A stretch of 64,000 nt of DNA from Gracilibacillus salinarum (lineage in GTDB: Bacteria; Bacillota; Bacilli; Bacillales; Amphibacillaceae): the NCBI RefSeq assembly GCF_022919575.1, contig NZ_CP095071.1, forward strand, positions 4,536,001 to 4,600,000, written 5' to 3'. Below, in pieces: positions 38,267 to 51,164 of the stretch; position 1 is the stretch's first letter; each line of letters opens with the position of its first letter. The position numbers and the translations under genes are program-made. The notes beneath the pieces are model-generated. The model was not told where the DNA came from, made no database searches, and saw nothing but the letters and a program-made list of their open reading frames with translations.

Positions 38267-39124
38267 ATGACGAAACAATTTAACGTAGAATCAAAAACAG
38301 AACTTTTACCTTTTTTAATAGAGAATATGGAGAATAAAAGCAGAAATGCGGTAAAATCGATCTTAAAAAGAGGACAGGTATATGTGGATGATCAAAGCAT
38401 TACCCAGCACAATTACGTGTTAGAACCAGGTGTAACGGTGGCGATTCAATCCAATTCTGTCCATAAAGCAACGTCCTTTGACAACATGAAGCTGCTTTAT
38501 GAGGATGAGTCGATAATCGTCATCGATAAAGCGACCGGCTTGTTATCGATAGCTACCGAAAAAGAAAAGCAAATGACTGCTTATAAGCAATTAACACAAT
38601 ATGTGAAAACAAAAAACAAACAAAATCGTATATTTATTGTCCATCGATTAGACCGCGATACATCTGGTGTGATGGTCTTTGCCAAGTCGGAGAAAGTTAA
38701 ACAGCAGCTGCAAAATAATTGGAAATCTGTCGTGGAAGAGCGTACGTATGTAGCGCTTGTGGAGGGCGTTGTCCAGTCATCAAAAGACACCATTACGTCA
38801 TGGTTAAAAGAATCAAACACCTTTAAGATGTACTCCAGTCAGCGTCCGGGTGATGGAAAAGAAGCCATCACCACTTATCAAATCTTAAAAAAAGGAACCG
38901 AAAAATCATTAGTTTCCATTCAATTGCAAACTGGCAGAAAAAATCAAATTCGGGTTCATATGTCAGACATCGGTCATCCGATTGTAGGAGATAAGAAATA
39001 CGGAGCAAAAATGAACACGATTGGCAGATTAGGATTGCATGCGCAGGTGTTACAGCTGATCCATCCAACTACGAAAAAAAAGCTGCGATTTGAGTCACCA
39101 ATTCCGAAAGAATTTAAGGTGTAA
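38267..39124 (+). CDS. RluA-family RNA pseudouridine synthase
   Basis: 285 residues: an S4-like N-terminal segment (SRNAVKSILKRGQVYVDDQSIT) and the catalytic domain with HRLDRDTSGVMVFAKS (Asp129). GRKNQIRVHMSDIGHPIVGDKKYG is the second RluA signature. It modifies rRNA or tRNA uridines; which position cannot be told. GGAGG lies 7 bases before the ATG. Confidence 0.92.
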   Translation: MTKQFNVESKTELLPFLIENMENKSRNAVKSILKRGQVYVDDQSITQHNYVLEPGVTVAIQSNSVHKATSFDNMKLLYEDESIIVIDKATGLLSIATEKEKQMTAYKQLTQYVKTKNKQNRIFIVHRLDRDTSGVMVFAKSEKVKQQLQNNWKSVVEERTYVALVEGVVQSSKDTITSWLKESNTFKMYSSQRPGDGKEAITTYQILKKGTEKSLVSIQLQTGRKNQIRVHMSDIGHPIVGDKKYGAKMNTIGRLGLHAQVLQLIHPTTKKKLRFESPIPKEFKV

Positions 39125-39180
39125 GTGCAATTATGTAAAAAAGTAGATATTTTTCCTTTTCGCTAGCAATATAAATCATA

Positions 39181-39210
39181 TATAATAGGTGTGTATTTAA
39201 AACGTTTTCA
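39181..39210 (+). promoter_or_regulatory. Promoter with overlapping cre-like site
   Basis: A -10 box TATAAT (39181-39186) is followed by AAAACGTTTTCA (39199-39210), a palindrome with central CG placed near the transcription start. This suggests catabolite or LacI-type repression of the hydrolase gene. Confidence 0.55.
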
Positions 39211-39241
39211 TAAAGATAAACAAATAGAGGGAGTTGGACAT

Positions 39242-40249
39242 ATGAATCAACTAGATCAATTGTTTAATCAATTCTACACCAATGCAATAGAAGATTCAGT
39301 GAAAGCAGTAGGGCCAGTGGAAAGAAAGCTGGCATTAAAGAGTAGATTGCTAGAATTGCTTGGTGATTTTTCTTATTTGGATGAAACGAGAGTAGATATG
39401 CAGCCTGAGTTAATGGAAACAGTGGAAGCTGATGGTTATATTCGGGAAAGGATTCTCTTACCGATTACTCAGATGATTGATATTCCTGTGTACGTGCTGA
39501 CGCCATCGAAAAAGCAGGCGACTTATCCGGCTGTATTAGCACTTCACGGACATGGTGATGGAGTGAAAGAGGCACTGGGAGTAGGTGATGATGGGGAAAT
39601 ACAACAGGAACCGGGAATCCACAGTCAATTTGCAGTGGAGCTTGTAAAAAGAGGGTTTAAAGTTTTCGCGCCTGAAGTAATTGGTTTCGGTGAACGGAGA
39701 CTGACCAGAGATATTGAGGAAGGTAAGCAGAATTCCTGTGAGGCGATGGCAACGAATCTATTGATGGAAGGAAAAACCATTGCAGGCTTGCGTATTTGGG
39801 AAGCTCGTCGTATCTTGGATTACATCGATACGTTAGACGACGTCGACCATGATAAGCAAGGAATTATGGGATTCTCTGGCGGGGCTTTGATTGCTGCTTA
39901 CACAGCTGCACTGGATGCTCGTATTAATGCTACGGTGTTAACCGGATTTACCAATACGTTCAAGGGAAGCATTATGGCCATGCATCATTGCATTGACAAT
40001 TATATTCCAGGTATTTTAAATTACGCGGAACTGCCAGAATGGATTTCATTAATTTCCCCTCGCAGTTTATTTATAGAATCAGGAGAGCATGATCGTATTT
40101 TTCCTAATCAATTTGTGAAAGAAGCGATTGCTGAAATTGAAGAATGCTATCATAACCGTCGGCACAATTTTGCCTATGATATCTTTCCTGGTGCTCATGA
40201 AATCAGTGGGCGGAAGGCGTATGACTGGCTGGTAAATCAATTAGGCTGA
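39242..40249 (+). CDS. Alpha/beta hydrolase of the dienelactone-hydrolase/acetyl-esterase type
   Basis: 335 residues from ATG 39242 (GAGGGAG upstream; an in-frame upstream start at 39191 has no site). The fold is clear: ALHGHGDG oxyanion region, nucleophile Ser in GIMGFSGGALIA, Asp in ESGEHDRIF and His in FPGAHEISG. The motif GxSGG with a following GAL resembles acetyl xylan esterase-like Abhydrolase_7 proteins. No signal peptide. A cre-like site at its promoter and the surrounding carbohydrate genes suggest deacylation of a sugar ester, but no substrate can be named. Confidence 0.78.
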   Translation: MNQLDQLFNQFYTNAIEDSVKAVGPVERKLALKSRLLELLGDFSYLDETRVDMQPELMETVEADGYIRERILLPITQMIDIPVYVLTPSKKQATYPAVLALHGHGDGVKEALGVGDDGEIQQEPGIHSQFAVELVKRGFKVFAPEVIGFGERRLTRDIEEGKQNSCEAMATNLLMEGKTIAGLRIWEARRILDYIDTLDDVDHDKQGIMGFSGGALIAAYTAALDARINATVLTGFTNTFKGSIMAMHHCIDNYIPGILNYAELPEWISLISPRSLFIESGEHDRIFPNQFVKEAIAEIEECYHNRRHNFAYDIFPGAHEISGRKAYDWLVNQLG

Positions 40250-40373
40250 TCGAACATTCAGCCTGATTGATTTTGAAAAAAGTGTATAAATAAAATGATT
40301 GCGATTTCATTTATGTGTAAGTATGATATACTCAACATAGAGAAAGCAACAATAGCAGGGGGATGGCGTCACG

Positions 40374-40991
40374 ATGAAAAAGTTGTGGGAAACATTGCGA
40401 ACGATGTCTTTTAAAGAAGCGGTAGATTATATATGGGAGTACTATAAGATACATATATTCGGTATCGTTCTTGGTATAGCATTTCTTGTTTCTATTCTAA
40501 CTACTATCTTTCAGGAAGAGGAAGAAACCTATGAGTTGATGGTACTTAGCCAGATTCCTTATGATGTAACCGATCAATTCTCACAGGATCTCAACGAGAA
40601 ATATTTTGACGGTTTTAACATTGTTTCTGATAATATCCTTTCTAACGGTGGCTCATTATCGGAGCAATCACCTGAACAGGTACAGAAATTAATGGCAAGA
40701 ATTGCAACGGGAATGGTTGATATCATGGTAACAGATGAAACAATGGCCCAGGAAATGGCTGATCAGGATGGTTTAGTCAACTTTGAAGAGGTAGCTGATA
40801 TGGAAGCCTTGGAAGCGCAAGGTGTGGAATTCTACCAGTTTGGCAAAGGAGAAGTACTTGGAATCGGAACGAACCAATTCGACGTATTCAACGACAATGA
40901 AGCATTCCAGGACCGCATCCTCATCATACCAGCCAGCACAGAAAAAAAAGAACGCACCAAGCAAATTCTCGAAACATTGCTAGAATCCTAA
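40374..40991 (+). CDS. Uncharacterised membrane-anchored protein
   Basis: 205 residues I do not recognise. The N-terminus is basic and amphipathic (KKLWETLRTMSFKEAVDYIWEYYKIHIFG), followed by one helix (about 31-49) and a soluble domain that is acidic and alpha/beta-like. FNIVSDNIL, TGMVDIMVTDE and FYQFGKGEVLGIGTN suggest a periplasmic-binding-like or Rossmann-like half domain outside the membrane. AGGGGGATG precedes the ATG, and the gene stands alone between a promoter and a terminator. No function is offered. Confidence 0.75.
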   Translation: MKKLWETLRTMSFKEAVDYIWEYYKIHIFGIVLGIAFLVSILTTIFQEEEETYELMVLSQIPYDVTDQFSQDLNEKYFDGFNIVSDNILSNGGSLSEQSPEQVQKLMARIATGMVDIMVTDETMAQEMADQDGLVNFEEVADMEALEAQGVEFYQFGKGEVLGIGTNQFDVFNDNEAFQDRILIIPASTEKKERTKQILETLLES

Positions 40992-40997
40992 AGAAAA

Positions 40998-41040
40998 GAA
41001 TCAACAAGTACCCACACCAGCTGCTTGTTGGTTCTTTTTT
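40998..41040 (+). terminator. Terminator after the uncharacterised gene
   Basis: GAATCAACAAG (40998-41008) pairs with CTTGTTGGTTC (41024-41034), then TTTTTT. A tag variant GATAGGAAAGCATACA starts at 41045. Confidence 0.88.
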
Positions 41041-41121
41041 GTACGATAGGAAAGCATACATAGCGGAATCTACTAAAGGCCAAAATGCACTTAATAGTGA
41101 GTGGAAATATTTAAATTCAGG

Positions 41122-41711
41122 TTCCTATAATATAGATTATGTTAAGTGGAGATGTGTTGCCAAATGGTCATTTTGATATAGTTTATCTGCTTAGTAAAGC
41201 TCCAGAAATAGGCTCCGCGTCCTGTGGGCACGGCTTCAGCTAGGCTACTACTTGAACAGCACCTTTGCTGCCTTGTGCCGAGGAAGCTTACTTCAAAGCG
41301 ATACTAGTAGACACAGGCACAAATGAATTGGATCTTCAGCTCGCGCTGATTCCACGGGAGTCTCCGCCTATTTCCTACGCTTAAGGAAAGTGCTACAACG
41401 GATGTAACAGCAAAAAGCAGTGGTGCTTAGCATTATGTTATTCAGAAGCTTATATTTATGGTGCACACAATATGCTAGCAATTCCAAAAGTTGTAGAGCT
41501 CCGTCTTAGCGTAGGCCAACCACGTAGACTCCCGCGGGACAGGCAGGCGCTGAAGATCCACTTTGTAAAGCGATCTTCTTTACAAAGTTAGCTTCAGCCG
41601 TGCCCCGCAGGACGCGGAGTGGTTGGAAGAAGCGGTATCCCAGCACATTAAATATCTCAATATGGATGCTCGGCTAGCAATGCCCAGTTGACATAATCCA
41701 TATTATCAGTA
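41122..41711 (-). mobile_element. Palindromic TIR element, copy R5 (590 bp, reverse)
   Basis: Left repeat 41122-41142 and right 41691-41711; the outer four bases of the right end have diverged. Arm A (about 41190-41390) carries the long apical module with GTGCCGAGGAAGC; arm B (about 41510-41630) has the short apex CTTTGTAAAG / CTTTACAAAG. Thus the two kinds of apex are exchanged between arms compared with the copy at 971. Confidence 0.82.
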
Positions 41712-41805
41712 ACTGTTCATTTTTTGATTTGCTAGGACAAGTTTTGTATATAGTTGGTTTGTGAAATGGGAGTTGGGGGAAATAGGTGTAGTAGCAGAAT
41801 CATTT

Positions 41806-41869
41806 ATTAGTAAAACGTAGCAGGGAACACTGCCTATATCCATTATGGATCACTAGAGGTTCCTGCTTA
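41806..41869 (+). promoter_or_regulatory. Leader region of the epimerase gene: operator-like half site and hairpin
   Basis: ATTAGTAAAAC (41806-41816) matches the half-sites next to the LacI gene at 43684. AGCAGGGAAC (41819-41828) can pair with GGTTCCTGCT (41859-41868) with one bulge, and ATCC/GGAT form an inner stem. Too small and lacking key motifs for a T-box. 41712-41805 shows nothing else. Confidence 0.4.
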
Positions 41870-41925
41870 ATAGAGAATCGAAGAACAATGCGATTTTGAA
41901 GATAGTATGAGAAAGGAGACGGACA

Positions 41926-42705
41926 ATGAAACTAGGATTATGTTCTGTAACGTTTCGTGATAAGAACCCGGAGCAGTTGATAGATCTGGCAATGGAAGCG
42001 GAACTAGATGCAATCGAATGGGGTGGAGATGTTCATGTACCACCTGGTGAATATGAAGTAGCTAAACAAGTAGGGGAATTAACGAGGTCACGGGATTTAG
42101 AAGTAAGCTCATATGGTTCCTATTATCGATTAGCAGATCACACAGGCAATGAGTTTGATTTTGAAACAATTCTCGAAACTGCCAGAAGATTAGAAGCACC
42201 TGCTATCCGTGTTTGGGCAGGTATGCAAGGCAGTGCCGATGCTGACCAAGCCTATCTGGAAAAAGTAGCAGAAGATGCGAGACGAATTGCAGATATCGCT
42301 GCGAAAGAAAATATTTCGATCCACCTCGAGTATCATGATGGGACGTTAACGGATACGAAGGAAAGTGCCAAACAATTAATGGAAGCGATCAATCATCGAC
42401 GTGTGTTCCTGTATTGGCAGCCGTCGAACAATGTTTCTGTGGAAGAACGGTTGGCGAGCATTCAGTATTTAAAACAGTGGTTAAGTAATGTACATATTTT
42501 CCATTGGCGCTCTTATACCGATCGCATGCAATTGGCAAGCGGTATGAATGAATGGGAACTCTATTTAGAGAAAATCGAACAAGACCCGAATATGAATCGT
42601 TATGTCTTAATGGAATTTGTCAAAGATGACGACGATCAGCAATTTTTAATGGACGCTCAGACTTTGCATGATTTAAAAGCTATTGTGGATAAGAAAGCAA
42701 CCTGA
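41926..42705 (+). CDS. Sugar phosphate isomerase/epimerase (xylose-isomerase-like TIM barrel)
   Basis: 259 residues of the AP_endonuc_2 fold. LGLCSVTFRDKNPEQLIDLAMEAELDAIEWGG is the first strand-helix pair, and Glu/His residues in IHLEYHDGTL and VHIFHW are at metal-site positions of the family. AAAGGAGAC precedes the ATG. It converges on the LacI gene with only 7 bases between stops. Such proteins often pair with Gfo/Idh/MocA dehydrogenases in sugar or inositol pathways; one is at 34165 but not adjacent. Confidence 0.82.
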   Translation: MKLGLCSVTFRDKNPEQLIDLAMEAELDAIEWGGDVHVPPGEYEVAKQVGELTRSRDLEVSSYGSYYRLADHTGNEFDFETILETARRLEAPAIRVWAGMQGSADADQAYLEKVAEDARRIADIAAKENISIHLEYHDGTLTDTKESAKQLMEAINHRRVFLYWQPSNNVSVEERLASIQYLKQWLSNVHIFHWRSYTDRMQLASGMNEWELYLEKIEQDPNMNRYVLMEFVKDDDDQQFLMDAQTLHDLKAIVDKKAT

Positions 42706-42712
42706 TTTATTA

Positions 42713-43786
<1,074 letters not shown>

Positions 43787-43803
43787 GTATTCGATTTCAA
43801 TAA

Positions 43804-46926
<3,123 letters not shown>

Positions 46927-46986
46927 TTTTGTATTTATGATTGGAAAAGCGTATAATATAGGTAAACCCATGAAAGGGAGTGCCAC

Positions 46987-47169
46987 ATGGCTTTCTTTAA
47001 TAATGAAAAAGAACCAGTAAAAAATGTTGAAACAAACGTTTGGTCTTGTGTCAGCGATGATTGCCAAGGATGGATGAGAGAAAATTATTCTTTCGACGAA
47101 GAACCATCCTGTCCAATCTGTCAGTCAGAAATGAAGAAAGAAATACGCGTAATTCCCGAATTGAAATAG
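46987..47169 (+). CDS. YdjO-family small zinc-ribbon-like protein
   Basis: 60 residues with two cysteine pairs: CVSDDC and CPIC, spaced as in the cold-inducible YdjO family. W-S-C-V-S-D-D-C-x-G-W-M-R is the family signature. Likely binds one zinc; function unknown. TATAAT at about 46951 gives a promoter, and AAAGGGAG precedes the ATG. Followed by a strong terminator. Confidence 0.85.
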   Translation: MAFFNNEKEPVKNVETNVWSCVSDDCQGWMRENYSFDEEPSCPICQSEMKKEIRVIPELK

Positions 47170-47179
47170 AACGGAAAAA

Positions 47180-47209
47180 AGAAGCTGCATCACTGCAGCT
47201 TCTTTTTTT
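47180..47209 (+). terminator. Terminator after the YdjO-family gene
   Basis: AGAAGCTGCA (47180-47189) pairs with TGCAGCTTCT (47194-47203), followed by seven T. The tag AGTCAAGAAAGTATAAA follows at 47214. Confidence 0.92.
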
Positions 47210-47264
47210 ATAAGTCAAGAAAGTATAAATTTTAGGCTATATGATGTTCGCTGACAGAAACGGC

Positions 47265-47411
47265 AACGTCCGGCTCCAGCGCCCAGAGACTAGGCGACTT
47301 CGCGAAATCGCCCTACGATAAGTCATCATCGATTCGCAAGCTCACCGTGATTCCTTTATCTCAGTTGATTCGCTCCACTCGCTACGTCTCTAAACGGGCG
47401 CTTGCGCCTTT
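47265..47411. repeat. Second intergenic repeat family (GGCTCCAGCGCCC ... GGGCGCTTGCGCC)
   Basis: A roughly 147-bp GC-richer segment whose ends are partly complementary (CAGCGCCC / GGGCGCTTG), with inner stems such as GGCGACTTCGCGAAATCGCC. It is unlike the TIR elements. Similar CTCCAGCGCC...GGCGCTTGCGCC elements are, from memory, common between genes in Bacillaceae; this should be checked by search. Only one copy is in the window. Confidence 0.55.
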
Positions 47412-47458
47412 GTTCCGAAGTGAATGAATATAATAATTAACATAAATGCTAGATAGTC

Positions 47459-47570
47459 GTAACCTGCGAGGGCATATTTCCGGAGCATTGCTAAGTACAT
47501 TCCGTATGTCAAAATAACCACTTTGTCTAACAGTCTTGTTCCACTCAATATAATTCCTATTATAGGTAGT
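47459..47570. repeat. Truncated right end of a palindromic TIR element
   Basis: CATATTTCCGGAGCATTGCTAAG, then TCAAAATAACCACTTTGTCTAACA and ATAATTCCTATTATAGG correspond to the last 110 bases of the copy at 971-1569. The rest of the element, including both hairpin arms, is missing; the break lies beside the unrelated repeat at 47265-47411. Confidence 0.7.
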
Positions 47571-47671
47571 TGCGTAAATTTACTGACGGGTAGCTTACTG
47601 GTATATTTATTTATGTCCATTCCTCAAAGGATTTTGTATTTGAGCTAAACCTTTTAGTTTATTGAGTAAAC

Positions 47672-47825
47672 AAAGAAATCGTTTTCTTTATAAAGTTAAT
47701 TTATTTAATCATTATCGATAAAAAGTATTGATTTTTTGTAATCGCAAGCATATAATCATGGTAGAAAGCGATTACATCTTACTGCAGAGGGTGTAACTCT
47801 TTAGTTTTACAGAAACCGGTTTCCT
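47672..47825 (+). promoter_or_regulatory. Regulatory region of the third importer operon: three LacI-type sites
   Basis: AAAGAAATCGTTTTCTTT (47672-47689), AGAAAGCGATTACA (47763-47776, cre-like in reverse) and AGAAACCGGTTTCCT (47811-47825, identical to the site at 25094). Several central-CG palindromes in 150 bases suggest both catabolite control and a specific regulator, perhaps the LacI protein encoded at the end of this operon. 47826-47950 is AT-rich leader. Confidence 0.65.
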
Positions 47826-47950
47826 CTTTTGCTTCATTGTGCTACTCATCAATTTAACCAGCCTTGTATTACTACGTATTAACTCATCTTAGAAAGATTT
47901 CAAAATTGTTGTGAAAACGGAACATTACAATTTAAATGGGGGTTCGTAGG

Positions 47951-49264
47951 ATGAAAAAGTGGTGGATGCTTTTAATAACACTTGGATTAATTATGGTTTT
48001 GGCAGCTTGTAGTGACGATGACACCAATGGTGATAGTTCATCAGATGAAGGCAATACCGGTAATGAGGAAAAAGCCAGTGGAGGAGACGATCAAGTCGAA
48101 TTAACGTTTTGGGTATTTGGAAGTGCCGGGTATGATGTGTTGGCAGAAGAATACATGCAGGAAAATCCGAATATCAAAATCAATATTAACGAAGGCGAAA
48201 TGGAAGATGTACACAATAACTTGTTTACATCGATATCTGCAGGTAGTGGTGCGCCTGACATCTCCATGGTAGAGGTAAGTAATGTAGCCAAGTTCATGGA
48301 GGCAAGTGACCGTTTTTATAATTTATATGAATATGGTGCTGAAGAAATAAAAGGTAAATATTTAGACTGGAAATGGCAACAGGCAGAAAGTGTTGATGGC
48401 TCATTCCAATTAGGCTTACCAACTGATATTGGGCCAACCACCATGTTTTACCGCACAGATGTGATGGAAGAGGCTGGATTACCGACTGATCCTGAAGAAT
48501 TAGCGGCACAGATTGATTCATGGGATGCGTATTACGAAGCAGCTAAAACCATCAAAGACAAAACAGGTAAACCAATTAGCGATAGTCCTGAATTAATGTT
48601 TAATGCTATTCGTGATCAACAGGAATCTCAATACTTTAACGAAGATGATGAATTAATTATGGAAGATACAGTGAAAGAAGCATATGACTTTACCACAAAA
48701 ATGATTGAGGAAGGGCTGATTGGACAAAACGCTCTTTGGACACCTGAGTGGGGAAGCGCGATGGAAGAAGGAAGCTATGCAACATTAATTGGAGCTCCTG
48801 CCTGGATGATTGCCAATGTGAAAGGAAATGCGCCTGAATCCAGTGGCAAATGGTCTTTGACTACAATACCGGAAGGAGCCGGTAACTGGGGAGGTTCTTT
48901 CCTTACCATTCCAGCTGAGTCAGAACATCCACAAGAAGCGTATGACTTTATTGAATGGCTGGTATCACCAGAAATCCAATTGAAATCGTTCCATAATAAC
49001 GGACTGTTTCCATCTGCTCCAGAAGTTTATGAAGATGAAGAATTTCTAGCAACAACGGATGAATACTTCAGTGGCGCTGAAACTGCCAGAATTTTTGCTG
49101 AAGCGGCTGAATCTGTCCAGCCTGTTTACATGGGTGTTAATTACTCGATTGCTAATGCAGAGATTGTTACTGCTCTTACGAATGTTGCTGTTGAAGGTGC
49201 TGATCCACAGAAAGAATGGGACGCAGCAATAGAACGAATTGAATCACAATTAGAACGGCAATAG
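47951..49264 (+). CDS. Extracellular sugar-binding lipoprotein (SBP family 1)
   Basis: 437 residues from ATG 47951 with GGGGG 8 bases before it (ATG 47936 overlaps that site). Signal peptide with lipobox LAAC, an acidic Ser/Asp/Gly-rich linker, and an SBP_bac_1 fold (ELTFWVFGSAGYDVLAEEYMQENPNI; GAPDISMVEVSNVAKFM; EEGSYATLIGAPAW). It feeds the two permeases downstream. Confidence 0.92.
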   Translation: MKKWWMLLITLGLIMVLAACSDDDTNGDSSSDEGNTGNEEKASGGDDQVELTFWVFGSAGYDVLAEEYMQENPNIKININEGEMEDVHNNLFTSISAGSGAPDISMVEVSNVAKFMEASDRFYNLYEYGAEEIKGKYLDWKWQQAESVDGSFQLGLPTDIGPTTMFYRTDVMEEAGLPTDPEELAAQIDSWDAYYEAAKTIKDKTGKPISDSPELMFNAIRDQQESQYFNEDDELIMEDTVKEAYDFTTKMIEEGLIGQNALWTPEWGSAMEEGSYATLIGAPAWMIANVKGNAPESSGKWSLTTIPEGAGNWGGSFLTIPAESEHPQEAYDFIEWLVSPEIQLKSFHNNGLFPSAPEVYEDEEFLATTDEYFSGAETARIFAEAAESVQPVYMGVNYSIANAEIVTALTNVAVEGADPQKEWDAAIERIESQLERQ

Positions 49265-49277
49265 AATGTGAAATCGG

Positions 49278-49319
49278 CAGCTGGAGGATAGTTAATCACT
49301 TGAATCCAGCTGTGTTTTT
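49278..49319 (+). terminator. Attenuator between binding-protein and permease genes
   Basis: CAGCTGGA (49278-49285) pairs with TCCAGCTG (49305-49312), then TGTTTTTC. Same position in the operon as the hairpin at 26660. Confidence 0.75.
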
Positions 49320-49360
49320 CAAGGAAAAGTATTCACACAGTGAGAGAGGAGTTTGCAATC

Positions 49361-50278
49361 GTGGAGCAGGTAAAGGCGCAGTCGCAAAAACGAAGGAAGT
49401 TCTGGAATGAAGAAAGAAAAGAAGCATTTTCTGGTTATCTTTACATTTCGCCTTTTTTTATTCTGTTTGCTGTATTTGGTTTGTTTCCGATTCTTTTTAG
49501 TTTCTATCTGGGCTTTCATAAGTGGAATGGTCTCGGTGAAATGGAGTATGTTGGTTTGCAGAATTTTAAATGGATTTTGACCGATCCGATTTTTTGGAAA
49601 TCTCTTAGTAATACGTTAATTATGTGGGTGTTGGGAACATTACCACAAATATTAGTAGGAATCGTGCTTGCCTATGCACTTAATTCCGCGATCATAAAGA
49701 TGAAAGGCTTATTCCGGGTTTCTATTTTTATGCCATATGTCACCTCCACCGTAGCAGTTGCTATTGTTTTTGGTGTAATGTTTAACAGTCAGGAATTTGG
49801 ATTGATGAATGTCATCTTAGGATGGTTCGGCATGGATCCGATGAGCTGGTCCACCTCTGAATGGGGTGTGAAAGTAGCGATTTCCGCCATGGTATTCTGG
49901 CGATGGGTTGGCTATAACACGATCATATATTTGGCAGGACTTCAAGGAATTCCGAAAGAATTGTATGAAGCATCGGTGATCGATGGTGCATCTGTCAGGC
50001 AGAAAATTCAATTCATTACCATTCCTATGCTGCGTCCTATAATCATACTGACAGTGTTCACTTCGACGATAGGTGCCTTACAGTTGTTTACGGAGCCATT
50101 AATATACATTGGACGCTCTTACCGAGAGGAAGGTATCACGGTAGTGTTGTATTTATACAGGGAGGCATTTGCGAATCTTGCCTTTGGTCCGGCTTCGGCA
50201 ACAGCTATTATTTTATTTATTATTATCATAGTGCTGTCCAGTATTAATGTATTCATTACAAACAGAATAGGACGTTAG
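49361..50278 (+). CDS. Sugar ABC permease (MsmF-type)
   Basis: 305 residues from GTG 49361, which has GAGAGGAG 9 bases upstream (GTG 49340 overlaps it). Six helices; EAA loop YEASVIDGASVRQKIQFITIPMLRPI. FISPFF-like first helix (YISPFFILFAVFGLFPILFS). Partner of the permease that follows. Confidence 0.9.
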   Translation: MEQVKAQSQKRRKFWNEERKEAFSGYLYISPFFILFAVFGLFPILFSFYLGFHKWNGLGEMEYVGLQNFKWILTDPIFWKSLSNTLIMWVLGTLPQILVGIVLAYALNSAIIKMKGLFRVSIFMPYVTSTVAVAIVFGVMFNSQEFGLMNVILGWFGMDPMSWSTSEWGVKVAISAMVFWRWVGYNTIIYLAGLQGIPKELYEASVIDGASVRQKIQFITIPMLRPIIILTVFTSTIGALQLFTEPLIYIGRSYREEGITVVLYLYREAFANLAFGPASATAIILFIIIIVLSSINVFITNRIGR

Positions 50279-50288
50279 GAGGAATAAA

Positions 50289-51113
50289 ATGAAGCTTTCA
50301 TTTCCGAAAATGTTTATTTATCTTATCTTAGCTGCTGCCGCCATTCTGTCCATTTTTCCATTTTACTGGATGTTCGTAATGGCGAGCAACCATAATAGCG
50401 CGATTAACAGCTTGCCTCCAGCGTTTATTCCTGGCGCGGAGCTCGTTACTAACTTTAAAAATGTTATCAGTACGATCGAATTTTTTGGAGCAATGTGGAA
50501 TTCCTTACTGGTGTCTACCATTACAACGATCGGTGTTTTATTTCTTTGTTCGCTTGCTGGTTATGCATTTGCAAAATTACGATTCAAGGGCCGAAACTTT
50601 TTATTTATTGCCATTTTAGTTACGATGATGATACCACCGCAATTAGGATTGATTCCACAATATATCATCATCACTAAGCTGGATTGGTTAAATGACATGA
50701 AAGCAATTATTTTTCCAGGATTGATTGATGCATTCGGCATTTTCTGGATGCGTCAGTATATTAGCAGTAACGTACCGGATGAGCTAGTGGATGCCGCTAA
50801 AATAGATGGCTGTTCGCACTTCCGGGTGTATTGGAACATTGCTATACCCGTTGTTATTCCAGCCTTTGCGACACTGGCGATCATCCGGTTTATGTATATT
50901 TGGAATGATTTTCTCTGGCCGTTAGTCGTGTTGAGAGAAGAATCTTCCTATACCATTCAAGTAGCGCTAAGAGGTTTAATTGATAATTACGTGCGGGATA
51001 ATGGTATGATTATGTCAGGTACCTTTTGGGCAACCGTACCATTAATTATTATTTTCTTATTACTGAACAAATTATTTATTTCTAGCTTGACAGAAGGAGC
51101 TGTTAAAAGCTAA
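50289..51113 (+). CDS. Sugar ABC permease (MsmG-type)
   Basis: 274 residues with six helices; EAA loop VDAAKIDGCSHFRVYWNIAIPVVIPAFATL and the typical C-terminus LTEGAVKS. TAGGAGGAATAAA precedes the ATG, 10 bases after the previous stop. Confidence 0.92.
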   Translation: MKLSFPKMFIYLILAAAAILSIFPFYWMFVMASNHNSAINSLPPAFIPGAELVTNFKNVISTIEFFGAMWNSLLVSTITTIGVLFLCSLAGYAFAKLRFKGRNFLFIAILVTMMIPPQLGLIPQYIIITKLDWLNDMKAIIFPGLIDAFGIFWMRQYISSNVPDELVDAAKIDGCSHFRVYWNIAIPVVIPAFATLAIIRFMYIWNDFLWPLVVLREESSYTIQVALRGLIDNYVRDNGMIMSGTFWATVPLIIIFLLLNKLFISSLTEGAVKS

Positions 51114-51164
51114 AAATAGAGTATTAGTAAATTTAGCACATTAAATGACAGAGGGATTGTATCT

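Noticed and set aside
41819..41869. T-box or riboswitch leader before the epimerase gene
   Set aside because: No T-box sequence, no specifier loop, no terminator/antiterminator pair; only a small bulged hairpin.
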